Shown in pieces: positions 62,201-64,000 of a DNA stretch of 64,000 nucleotides. The notes beneath the pieces are model-generated. The model worked only from the letters and a program-made list of their open reading frames with translations, had not been told where the DNA came from and searched no databases. The DNA comes from Symsagittifera roscoffensis (Eukaryota > Xenacoelomorpha > Acoela > Convolutidae), in NCBI RefSeq assembly GCF_963678635.1, contig NC_087066.1, positions 54,826,312 through 54,890,311 on the forward strand. The letters run 5' to 3'. Within the stretch, counting starts at the first letter, position 1. Each line of letters opens with the position of its first letter. The position numbers and the translations under genes were made by a program.

Positions 62201-63943
62201 TGAGTTCAAATCCAAATTTTTGCTATGCAAAAATTTCTAATCATCACAGAGATGGCAGCGGGCACATCAAACTTGAGTGTGGGTAGCTCATTCGAGGCAA
62301 GTTTTTATTACAATGAGTGCCATTTGGTCAAGCAATTTATGAAGATTTTTTGTTGAAGCAAGAGATTATTTAATCAATTGGAACTTTGAAACCGTTTGCA
62401 CTTTAAGAACGGTTCTTTATTCAATGTTGAAATGAATTATATGGACGAATATGGGACATTTTGCCACAAATTGTACGGTTAATTATTTTTTAGTCTGATT
62501 ATCACAGTAAGATTTTTGCTAAAAAATCTAAACGTATAAAATTTCGGCTAAATGTGTAATATTTTGATATAATTTTGAGCTCACATTTTCGCAAAAAAGC
62601 TCTCTTATATGTTCTGCAGAAACCTTAGAAGATTTTGTGATCGCAATTTATTTTCACCGGATATAGATATTGTAAATTAGATGGTATTAACAAAAAAGCA
62701 ACAAATTGTATGGATTATATTTTTGAAAAAAAAAATAGAAAATATGCCAGGGTTAAGTTCACATCCTGAAGGTGCAGTTTAAAACGTTTTTTTTTTTAAT
62801 ATGAAGCTAGCTATCACATCTGACAGTTAAAATCTCAGAAAAATTTGTCAAAAAGGCTTTTGGAAAAGTACTTATTCGTAATATCAAACAGGACCTATCA
62901 AGATGAGAATTTTTATGGTATTTGAAGGTTTCATGGACTGGGAAAATTACGGACCATAGTTAGTAATCCTAGTGAAATTTTTAACTTTTTCCTGAAATTC
63001 TTGAAAAGCAGAACACTTAATAGGATTAAGTACTGCAAGTTGCTACTTGTTTCAAATGAGTTTTGAAGAAATATCAAACATTACTGAAATAAAATTTTTG
63101 GCAGCTCCAAAAATTTAAAACGAACCCCGTAAACATTATACCAAACCAAATCAACTGAGATTGCTTTTTCGTTTTTTAGTTAACCAGCCAGAGGCCTAAC
63201 CCGAAAGTTTATTATTCAAGGTTAACTAAGCTATGGCTATCTTACAAGAGCTCACCTTGTAAATTGCAGTGCTCGTGCGATTTGAAACCGCAATCATATA
63301 ATTACTGGGCACCTTCACTACCGATGCGCTTCAACGCCACATTTTTAGTTTCGATATTCAAAAAAATTTCGAGGCCCAACAACATCCGTACACGCTGCTT
63401 GCGAGGGTGTCGCAATTTTTACGAACCCAAAAAAATTACTTAAGAATTAGCTTGAAATCATAATCAGGGGTACAACAGGAGTTCTCTGTTAGGATCCCAA
63501 TAGATTGTATGTTTGTCTTTCTTTTTTGTTGAAAAAATATGGTACTAAGCAAATAAGACGACGGGCCATTAAGACGACCAGACATTAAGACGACAAATAT
63601 GCGTTATTACATATGTAAAATGAGCAGTTTGAACTTAAGCTGTTTAACTTTCTCAAAAATACAATTGTGTGCAACGTCGTCTTAAATTCCCATCGAAAAA
63701 GTTTGTCGTCTTAACGGCTGTCGTCTTATTTGCCGGTCGCCAAAAAAGATATTGTTTTGTTCAAGATGCGTTTATTTTCAGAGGAAGGGGAGACTGGAGA
63801 AAGAGTGCAGCTGATGGCCACATCTAGTCTGGCTACTCCGGCTCTGAGGAGCATGGACGGCAAGAGTCTCTGGTGCCAGGCACACAACTCCAGATTCCCA
63901 AACTCACACTCCATGTCCAACAGGGTACCCCTAGAAGTACTCT
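23046..63943 (+). CDS. Multi-Ig-domain cell-surface protein, 18 exons seen, 3' incomplete
   Basis: Joining 23046-23263, 26203-26344, 26843-26958, 29217-29366, 30138-30264, 34176-34448, 34832-34975, 35488-35646, 36502-36695, 37572-37725, 45590-45729, 49429-49567, 50429-50624, 51480-51646, 53375-53600, 54241-54383, 58225-58419 and 63782-63943 gives one open frame with consistent phases. It encodes nine Ig domains, most with a B-strand Cys, a C-strand Trp and a D-x-G-x-Y-x-C motif. Seven domains are split by an intron between Trp and the F strand, one is split after Trp in phase 1, and Ig3 is a single exon. Inter-domain introns are phase 1. With the exon at 7,772 the model is about 1,049 codons. 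This layout is typical of nephrin/Kirre/DSCAM-like adhesion receptors acting at the cell surface. No FN3, membrane segment or cytoplasmic tail is seen before the window ends, so the orthologue cannot be named. Confidence 0.88.
23264..26202. other. Intron 2.9 kb with diverged family B repeat and direct repeats
   Basis: A degenerate family B copy lies at about 23,570-23,890 (TTTTGCCAATTTGAGACATT, then a GTTCCAAATATG end). About 100 bp is directly repeated at 24,115-24,215 and 25,545-25,645 (AACAAAAAGTTCATTTAACT in both), bracketing 1.4 kb with a 138-residue minus-strand ORF (24,754-25,170) that I do not recognise. A G13 tract lies near 26,106. Confidence 0.5.
26203..26344 (+). CDS. Ig domain 1, second half
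   Basis: The acceptor TTCTGTTTAG gives phase 0 and the donor ACAG|GTGAGC gives phase 1. The exon carries the E-F-G strand half with GEGDQGIYQIE. The D-x-G-x-Y spacing is right, but the canonical Cys two residues after Tyr is Ile. The only Cys is in the E-strand region (GSGECSM). The domain therefore lacks the usual B-F disulphide. Confidence 0.85.
26843..26958 (+). CDS. Ig domain 2, first half
   Basis: The acceptor CTGTCTCTCCAG is phase 1 and the donor AAG|GTAAAA is phase 0. It encodes an interdomain linker (DPAGPTGVVV), an N-x-S/T glycosylation site (NST) and the B strand NEPTVKLNC with Cys at exon residue 31. Confidence 0.87.
26959..27530. other. Intronic sequence with a short direct array
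   Basis: At 27,242-27,355 a motif of about 15 bp (GACATTTGTGTCCCA, later ATTTATGTCCC, GACATTTGGTTCCCA) repeats five or so times with spacers. The unit itself is partly palindromic (GGACA...TGTCC). It resembles the arrays of the inverted-array elements, but I see no opposite arm. Confidence 0.5.
27531..28644 (+). pseudogene. MULE-type transposase with FLYWCH zinc finger, internally deleted
   Basis: The first frame (27,531-28,124, 197 residues) begins with a FLYWCH-type domain: a Tyr/Phe-rich strand (residues 38-46), W57-x-C59, C64 and H81-x-H83. A linker and the conserved GERFLDFDSG segment follow. The frame then breaks, and the second piece (in frame from about 28,128, ORF 28,192-28,644) corresponds to the C-terminal MULE region, with the YFHLSQSVWR, YFEDNYVGR and RTNNAVEGWN motifs. 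The central catalytic part between these segments is missing, so the copy is non-functional. It sits in sense orientation in the intron of Ig2. I saw no terminal inverted repeats. Confidence 0.75.
28645..29216. other. Intronic sequence, nothing recognised
   Basis: AT-rich sequence between the MULE remnant and the next acceptor; no exon or repeat is supported. Confidence 0.5.
29217..29366 (+). CDS. Ig domain 2, middle exon with GC donor
   Basis: The acceptor is GCATTTCAG in phase 0. The exon carries VGFVVWKKDN with the C-strand Trp at residue 6, then a Ser-rich loop (six Ser at residues 32-37). The best donor is CAG|GCAAGC, a GC-type 5' splice site that keeps phase 0 into 30,138. The alternative GT at 29,422 would pair in phase 2 with another AG at 30,132-30,133, but it would make poly-C MITE remnant sequence coding, so I prefer the GC site. 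Confidence 0.75.
29395..29450 (+). repeat. Remnant of poly-C palindromic MITE
   Basis: ATACCCCCTTTCCAAAGGGG followed by GGAGGTAGTTAAGCAGATAC matches the right half of the family seen at 31,997-32,194 and 37,250-37,339 (AAGAAAGGGGG...GTTAAGTAGATCC). Confidence 0.6.
29980..30055 (+). repeat. SINE tail fragment
   Basis: GGGGCACAACAGCGGTTCGC and GAGCTGTACAGCTCTTGTGT match the 3' part of the tRNA-like SINE at 21,403. Confidence 0.45.
30138..30264 (+). CDS. Ig domain 2, last third
   Basis: The acceptor GAGTCAG gives phase 0 and the donor CGAA|GTAGGT gives phase 1. The exon has a textbook F strand, LDDSGLYSCEAHN (D18, G20, Y22, C24), followed by a G strand (GSTRINV). Confidence 0.87.
30303..30530. 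mobile_element. Inverted-array element (GTCGAAAC motif)
   Basis: It is bounded by CCCGGG on both sides. The left arm has TATGTTTCGACTTTG. The right arm has its exact inverse, CAAAGTCGAAACATA, then three further copies of GTCGAAA(C) spaced by TACCCAATTTTGG-like units. A related, more diverged copy lies at 54,424-54,560. It starts 38 bp after the donor of the preceding exon. Confidence 0.6.
31997..32194. mobile_element. Poly-C palindromic MITE, dimeric, 8-bp target duplication
   Basis: The ends are GGATCTACTTTACAATC and GATTGTTAAGTAGATCC. They are flanked by identical octamers ATTTTTTC (31,989-31,996 and 32,195-32,202). Inside are two tandem units, each with a long C tract (about 22 and 13), TATTGTACCTACTAAAGAAT and a C-rich/G-rich hairpin around CTTTCAAGAAAG. 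There is no coding capacity. The 8-bp duplication fits hAT or a similar superfamily. Confidence 0.8.
33712..33925. repeat. Weak inverted-array element (CATGTCC motif)
   Basis: The left arm has GGTTTTACGTCCACGC and CTTCATGTCCAAGG. The right arm has CTGGACATGCC and TCCGGACATAAAACC, the same motif inverted. It is too diverged to define ends. Confidence 0.35.
34176..34448 (+). CDS. Ig domain 3, single exon
   Basis: The acceptor TTTGTTTCAG and donor CCAGT|GTCAGT are both phase 1, so this 91-codon exon is a complete, insertable Ig module. Key residues are C25 (RRVLQC), W43 and D67-x-G69-x-Y71-x-C73. The Trp lies a few residues later than in the other domains, within TLQIEQQW. Confidence 0.9.
34832..34975 (+). 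CDS. Ig domain 4, first half
   Basis: The acceptor TTTTCCTTGTAG and donor CCCCA|GTAAGA are both phase 1. The B-strand Cys is at residue 30 (LLFVSC) and the C-strand Trp at residue 42 (ISWIRKDN). Confidence 0.89.
34976..35487. other. Intron with a short direct repeat
   Basis: TTATGCCATTTGGGAA repeats three times at 35,200-35,255. Nothing else is recognised. Confidence 0.5.
35488..35646 (+). CDS. Ig domain 4, second half
   Basis: The acceptor TTTTGTATTAG and donor ATAA|GTTAGT are both phase 1. The motif TKKDVGVYRCTAK supplies D24, G26, Y28 and C30. The intron splitting this domain is phase 1, whereas the other split domains use phase 0 or 2. Confidence 0.88.
36035..36415 (+). mobile_element. 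hAT-like MITE with perfect 8-bp target duplication
   Basis: The left end CAGTAGCGGATTT and right end TTAGATCCGCCCCTG are flanked by identical octamers ATTACTGT (36,027-36,034 and 36,416-36,423). Internal landmarks are CGACCCCCTGCCGACCC, GGCGCCTTTGGCGCC, GGGGCGCGCGCG, GAGAGAGCTC and CAATTTGGTCGACCT. It has no ORF of its own and ends 86 bp before the next exon's acceptor. Confidence 0.85.
36502..36695 (+). CDS. Ig domain 5, first half
   Basis: The acceptor ATTTGTTTCAG is phase 1 and the donor ACACAG|GTGGAG phase 0. Cys is at residue 30 (TARVQC) and Trp at residue 43 (KAQWLLKGDP), with a PDKESVITFNEDE A-A' strand segment before them. Confidence 0.89.
36696..37150. other. Intronic sequence, nothing recognised
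   Basis: AT-rich spacer before the MITE at 37,151. Confidence 0.5.
37151..37539 (+). mobile_element. hAT-like MITE with a nested poly-C MITE
   Basis: The ends are CAGAGGCGGATTTGG and TTAGATCCGCCTCTA. The body matches the 36,035 copy. At 37,250-37,339 it is interrupted by the poly-C MITE, so this copy was inserted first. No target duplication is preserved at its own ends. Confidence 0.8.
37250..37339 (+). mobile_element. Poly-C palindromic MITE, 90 bp, nested
   Basis: It begins GGATCTACTTAACAATCCCC and ends with the inverse, GGTTGTTAAGTAGATCC, with a G tract of about 19 in between. The flanking octamers ACGCCTTG (37,242-37,249 and 37,340-37,347) are identical, an 8-bp target duplication generated inside the host MITE. 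Confidence 0.88.
37572..37725 (+). CDS. Ig domain 5, second half
   Basis: The acceptor GTATGTTTAG is phase 0 and the donor AAAA|GTGAGT phase 1. It starts with an acidic, Gly-rich loop (GETKEGEGEE), then LRPEDSGRYICEVTN with D26, G28, Y30 and C32. It begins 32 bp downstream of the MITE pair. Confidence 0.9.
37743..37912. repeat. Poly-C MITE, rearranged copy
   Basis: GGATCTACTTAAGAATTGCC starts 17 bp after the exon donor. CCTACTTAACAATTGCCCCC, a C-rich/G-rich hairpin and GGGGTAATTGTACTACT follow. The ends are incomplete. Confidence 0.55.
38180..38486 (-). repeat. 3' LTR of the retrotransposon
   Basis: On the + strand it starts TGACATTTGCCGAG and ends GCCTCATCACA, giving TG...CA termini. It matches 44,864-45,170 with about four substitutions. 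Confidence 0.95.
38662..39610 (-). pseudogene. Integrase C-terminal region and polyprotein tail, broken
   Basis: The upstream part (from 39,610) holds the post-catalytic integrase domain: a basic VRVFRKVIDRQSG stretch and a beta-rich TYVTDKGKIYRKNH segment that resembles the DNA-binding end of Ty3/gypsy integrases. A Ser/Pro/Glu-rich disordered tail follows. It contains VVDLT at 39,254-39,268 and, after a frame change near 39,110, a PVVDDSE motif and acidic patches (EEDTLLEEEAGD) ending near 38,662. I see no chromodomain. Confidence 0.7.
39692..40889 (-). pseudogene. Integrase core, broken
   Basis: The frame 40,889-39,990 carries an HHCC zinc-binding module (H51, H54, C80, C83) and the DDE catalytic core: D118 (QLDFAG), D177 (RTDHGS) and E213 (LVERT), with 35 residues between the last two as expected. 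A stop at about 39,990, plus a frame change, separates it from the next piece (39,961-39,692). That piece ends in another stop before the C-terminal region. The 5' boundary is shifted by a 16-bp tandem duplication at 40,810-40,839. Confidence 0.85.
40792..43398 (-). pseudogene. Reverse transcriptase-RNase H and linker, broken by stops
   Basis: One frame runs 43,398 to 40,792 with two in-frame stops. The TGA is at 42,790-42,792 inside the reverse transcriptase and the TAA is at about 41,206. RT motifs are LTAKKDGSIKLALN, FTSLDLKYAFSQLPL and, past the first stop, YLDD at residues 25-28 of the 512-residue piece. RNase H follows with D177 (KCDASHNG), E217 and D244 (VLTDHKA), then PGVTLGIVDYLSRYP. 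Next comes a linker of more than 200 residues, Ser/Asn-rich and unusually long, before the integrase. Confidence 0.9.
40810..40839 (-). repeat. 16-bp tandem duplication that shifts the pol frame
   Basis: TTGGGCCAAAACTGCC is directly followed by TTGGGCCAAAACTG. Adding 16 bp moves the frame by one, and the two pol frames (ending 40,792 and starting 40,889) meet exactly here. Confidence 0.8.
43353..44126 (-). pseudogene. Gag nucleocapsid and aspartic protease
   Basis: This 257-residue frame has two zinc knuckles (C64-x2-C ... C79, and C86-x2-C ... H-x4-C) and then a protease with the active-site motif DTGS at residues 178-181. An acidic spacer (SEEATDPS...) separates them. It is frameshifted relative to gag upstream (near 44,130) and RT downstream (near 43,385). 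I cannot tell which shift, if either, is a programmed one. Confidence 0.85.
44048..44864 (-). pseudogene. Gag N-terminal and capsid region, frameshifted
   Basis: The frame from 44,864 opens with MAQPAVPVNEDRTD, a Trp/Pro-rich start and a Glu/Ala-rich segment. It shifts frame near 44,515 and continues in the frame of 44,482-44,048 with a helical capsid-like stretch (FHVACETLFKLERDYTVERI). The order and position just inside the 5' LTR identify it as gag. The start codon overlaps the LTR end. Confidence 0.75.
44846..44863 (-). other. Putative primer-binding site
   Basis: On the minus strand TGGCGCAGCCAGCAGTTC follows the 5' LTR with no spacer. Starting with TGG it could pair with the CCA 3' end of a tRNA ending ...GGCTGCGCCA. 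I cannot assign the tRNA. It is also the first codons of gag. Confidence 0.5.
44864..45170 (-). repeat. 5' LTR of the retrotransposon
   Basis: It pairs with 38,180-38,486. On the minus strand it contains ATTTATATAC near 45,101-45,110, a TATA-like promoter element, and an E-box/AP-type CAGCTG nearby. It begins TGTGATGAGG and ends ATGTCA. Confidence 0.95.
45590..45729 (+). CDS. Ig domain 6, first half
   Basis: The acceptor GTGGTTTTTCAG is phase 1 and the donor ACG|GTAAGA phase 0. Cys is at residue 25 (NRTVSC, which also contains an N-glycosylation site NRT). The C-strand Trp is absent: the position reads EMYLS. An alternative upstream AG at 45,564 (CTCTCCAG) would add nine codons but breaks the phase. 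Confidence 0.86.
45760..46057. mobile_element. Inverted-array element (GCGAGTTGT motif)
   Basis: The left end is CTAGAACGGGATACCGCAAC and the right end GTTGTCGCGATACGCTAG, approximately inverse. The left arm has two AACTCGCAAAGTT copies. The right arm has about six GCGAGTTGT-TATTTTAT units in inverse orientation. The core (45,850-45,925) is related to the core of the element at 58,456-58,907 in reverse orientation. It starts 30 bp after the exon donor. Confidence 0.65.
46058..49428. other. Intron with family C repeat and foldback at 48.1 kb
   Basis: A family C repeat lies at 47,250-47,875 (AGTAGGTTGAGCGATGTATC, CATGGTCTGGAAATTATGTA). It includes a short local triplication of CCAACAAAATTCCCAGTGTC-like units at 47,378-47,520. 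A short ACCACCGACGATC direct repeat lies at 49,118-49,147. No further exon is supported. Confidence 0.45.
48100..48400. repeat. Double inverted repeat with GCTCTTTC array
   Basis: TTGAAGAGTATGTTTTTGCT (48,102 onward) is inverted at 48,255-48,279. GTTAGATCATAGTTGAAGAT (48,281 onward) is inverted near 48,366-48,388. Between them lie three tandem copies of a TTTTCCGGGCTCTTTCACAA-like unit. This is foldback-like. The ends are undefined. Confidence 0.55.
49429..49567 (+). CDS. Ig domain 6, second half
   Basis: The acceptor TTGATTAG is phase 0 and the donor CACT|GTGAGT phase 1. The F strand reads GGVWTCGATNEVG, with Trp in place of the usual Tyr and Cys at residue 27. An N-glycosylation site NTT follows in the G strand. 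Confidence 0.87.
49568..50428. other. Intronic sequence, nothing recognised
   Basis: AT-rich; no exon or repeat is supported. Confidence 0.5.
50429..50624 (+). CDS. Ig domain 7, first half
   Basis: The acceptor AAAATTGTTAG is phase 1 and the donor TACAG|GTGAGA phase 2. It carries KPVLELTADKTELKEGETFE, then ASC with Cys at residue 24 and MQW with Trp at residue 37. The Ser/Pro-rich loop between them (STSSPSPT) resembles the CD80/nephrin type of C2 domain. Confidence 0.9.
50625..51479. other. Intronic sequence, nothing recognised
   Basis: No repeat or exon was recognised. Confidence 0.5.
51480..51646 (+). CDS. Ig domain 7, second half
   Basis: The acceptor CTTTTCACAG completes a phase-2 codon and the donor CAAA|GTATAT gives phase 1. 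The F strand is SPQKSGTLVCVGEN, with Leu where Tyr is usual. A glycosylation site NLT lies in the G strand. Confidence 0.87.
51700..52131. mobile_element. Foldback element with about 135-bp terminal inverted repeats
   Basis: The left arm (51,700-51,834) starts CAGTGCTGATTTAAATTATC. The right arm (about 51,997-52,131) is its inverse, ending ATTTAAATCAGCACTG, with only scattered mismatches. The loop of about 160 bp is unique. The flanks TA (left) and TG (right) could be a decayed TA duplication, and the CAGTG terminus fits a Tc1/mariner-type MITE. It begins 53 bp after the exon donor. Confidence 0.8.
52132..53374. other. Intronic sequence
   Basis: CCAACCGAAAATGCG near 52,140 and TATTTTCGATGGTTG near 52,256 form a short imperfect inverted pair. 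No exon is supported. Confidence 0.4.
53375..53600 (+). CDS. Ig domain 8, first half
   Basis: The acceptor ATCACTTTAG is phase 1 and the donor TCCAG|GTAGGG phase 2. Cys is at residue 27 (DDVQLKC) and Trp at residue 40 (SLTEW). A Gly-rich loop (GVFGGASEDL) extends the C-D region. Confidence 0.9.
53601..54240. other. Intronic sequence, nothing recognised
   Basis: No exon or repeat was recognised. Confidence 0.5.
54241..54383 (+). CDS. Ig domain 8, second half
   Basis: The acceptor GCACCTGTTTAG is phase 2 and the donor AGTGT|GTGAGT phase 1. The F strand is TKYQSGVYTCSAWSS with Tyr and Cys in canonical spacing. A glycosylation site NKT and a VDVV G strand follow. Confidence 0.88.
54424..54560. 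repeat. Diverged inverted-array element (GTCAAACG/GTCGAA motif)
   Basis: CCCGGGCTGAGATGCTTGAC matches the left end of the element at 30,303. GGTCAAACG and GTCGAACAAAGTC repeats follow. A left TGATTCGACC faces GGGTCGAAGTC on the right. It starts 40 bp after the exon donor. Confidence 0.5.
54561..54956. other. Intronic sequence, nothing recognised
   Basis: A short direct repeat AAAGTAAAGCGGG lies at 54,780-54,820. Otherwise unremarkable. Confidence 0.45.
54965..55916 (-). mobile_element. hAT-like MITE with 8-bp target duplication and nested insertion
   Basis: The ends CAGGGGCGGATCTAGG and CCTAAATCCGCCCCTG are near-perfect inverted repeats, flanked by identical octamers GCTTTGAT (54,957-54,964 and 55,917-55,924). 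The interior matches the family until about 55,085 and resumes near 55,665. The 580 bp between is a family B repeat, inserted later. This copy gives the best view of the family ends. Confidence 0.88.
55085..55665 (-). mobile_element. Family B element nested in the MITE
   Basis: It is the reverse complement of the repeat at 9,541-10,092. Shared phrases include ATGCTCCGACTGC, CGCGTTAATAGCGCGAAATA, AACCCCCATAACTT, GTCAAAAATGGCTAGTTAAA and AATATTCCGTTACTTTCGTT. Its ends inside the host MITE define the family's limits. No ORF is visible. Confidence 0.75.
55925..58224. other. Intronic sequence with family B fragment
   Basis: A family B piece lies at about 56,290-56,530 (TCTCCAGACAAGTTTCGCC, CAACTAGCAAGTTTTGACGG). 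The rest, including the region around 57,900-58,180, shows no exon I can support. Confidence 0.45.
58225..58419 (+). CDS. Ig domain 9, first half
   Basis: The acceptor TCATCTTTCAG and donor ATTG|GTAATT are phase 1. The frame is YPPTKPILELRSPQ..., with Cys at residue 27 (LKAKC) and Trp at residue 40 (VIHWYLEG), a C2-set pattern common in nephrin-like proteins. An overlapping ORF starting at 58,211 reads the same DNA in a different frame and is spurious. Confidence 0.89.
58456..58907. mobile_element. Inverted-array element (TTCAGCC motif)
   Basis: The left arm has GGACAATTCGG, then several copies of TTCAGCC (ACAGTTCAGCCA, ACAGAAAGTTCAGCC twice). The right arm has the inverse: GGCTGAACTGTC, GGCTAAGCTGC and CGCTGAATTGTTTG. 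The core (about 58,670-58,735) is homologous, inverted, to the core of 45,760-46,057. It starts about 36 bp after the exon donor. Confidence 0.6.
59187..59621 (+). mobile_element. hAT-like MITE in duplicate 1
   Basis: The ends are CAGCGGATTTATTAAGGGGG (left, worn) and TTAGATCCGCCCCTG (right). Inside, GGATTCGAACC at 59,245-59,255 is the exact reverse complement of the pol III B-box consensus. Confidence 0.8.
60040..60474 (+). mobile_element. hAT-like MITE in duplicate 2
   Basis: This is a copy of the MITE at 59,187 carried by the tandem duplication, with a few substitutions (GGGATTAGAACC in place of GGGATTCGAACC). Confidence 0.8.
60840..63299. other. Intronic AT-rich sequence, nothing recognised
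   Basis: No exon or repeat is supported. ORFs at 61,610 and 61,954 are AT-driven. Confidence 0.5.
63300..63530 (+). repeat. tRNA-like SINE, diverged copy
   Basis: It shares TTTCGAGGCCC, GCTTGCGAGGGTGTCGCAAT and GGGGTACAACAGGAGTTCTC with the SINE at 21,403 in the same order. The box A region is degraded. Confidence 0.4.
63549..63733. mobile_element. Inverted-array element (TAAGACGAC motif), 185 bp
   Basis: Perfect 14-bp terminal inverted repeats (GCAAATAAGACGAC / GTCGTCTTATTTGC). Each arm has three copies of TTAAGACGAC, or its inverse, with different spacers around a core of about 80 bp. It is the cleanest example of this architecture in the window and ends 48 bp before the next acceptor. 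Confidence 0.8.
63782..63943 (+). CDS. Ig domain 9, second half
   Basis: The acceptor TTTATTTTCAG and donor CTCT|GTAAGT are both phase 1. The F strand is GKSLWCQAHNS, with Trp just before the Cys and no Tyr. EGETGERVQLMA upstream is the D-E region. The gene continues beyond the window. Confidence 0.85.
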
Positions 63944-64000
63944 GTAAGTTATTAGTCATAAACAGCTTTGCAGTAGGGAGAGATCTCTGTTCAAATTTCA

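Overview
The window is eukaryotic and almost certainly from an animal. It is AT-rich, intron-rich and packed with non-coding repeats. The only sizeable host gene I can support is a + strand cell-surface immunoglobulin (Ig) superfamily gene. It is read as short GC-richer exons bounded by GT/AG (once GC/AG) sites, and the splice phases agree from exon to exon. A Ty3/gypsy LTR retrotransposon, a MULE/FLYWCH transposase fragment, hAT-like MITEs and a tRNA-like SINE also fit an invertebrate or tunicate-type genome. I cannot name the species.

Layout. 1-6,880: AT-rich DNA with repeat scraps and one weak minus-strand zinc-finger-like ORF. 6,884-7,874: a doubtful exon, then a plausible signal-peptide exon ending in a phase-1 donor. 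7,875-23,045: a putative 15-kb first intron filled with repeats, including a 2.2-kb inverted-repeat-bounded block of satellite-like units (13,645-15,820) and an inverted minisatellite element (20,567-20,962). 23,046-37,725: ten exons encoding Ig domains 1-5, with a decayed MULE in the intron between exons 26,843-26,958 and 29,217-29,366. 38,180-45,170: a 6,991-bp antisense Ty3/gypsy element with 307-bp LTRs that differ at about 4 positions and a 5-bp target duplication. It lies in the intron between Ig5 and Ig6. 45,590-63,943: eight more exons encoding Ig6 to Ig9. The gene runs off the right end of the window, so its transmembrane and cytoplasmic parts are not seen.

The Ig gene model has 18 exons from 23,046 to 63,943, plus one proposed signal-peptide exon, giving about 1,049 codons. 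Most domains are split by an intron between the C-strand tryptophan region and the D-x-G-x-Y-x-C region, and introns between domains are phase 1. The architecture suggests a nephrin/Kirre/DSCAM-like adhesion receptor, but I cannot assign an orthologue.

The most unusual part is the repeat landscape. About ten short elements are built as inverted arrays of a 7-36-bp motif around a small core, and each element uses a different motif. Two of them share a recognisable core while carrying unrelated arrays. Inverted-repeat elements or their remnants start 17-53 bp downstream of about seven of the gene's 18 donor sites. Two MITE families show clear 8-bp target duplications and nested insertions.
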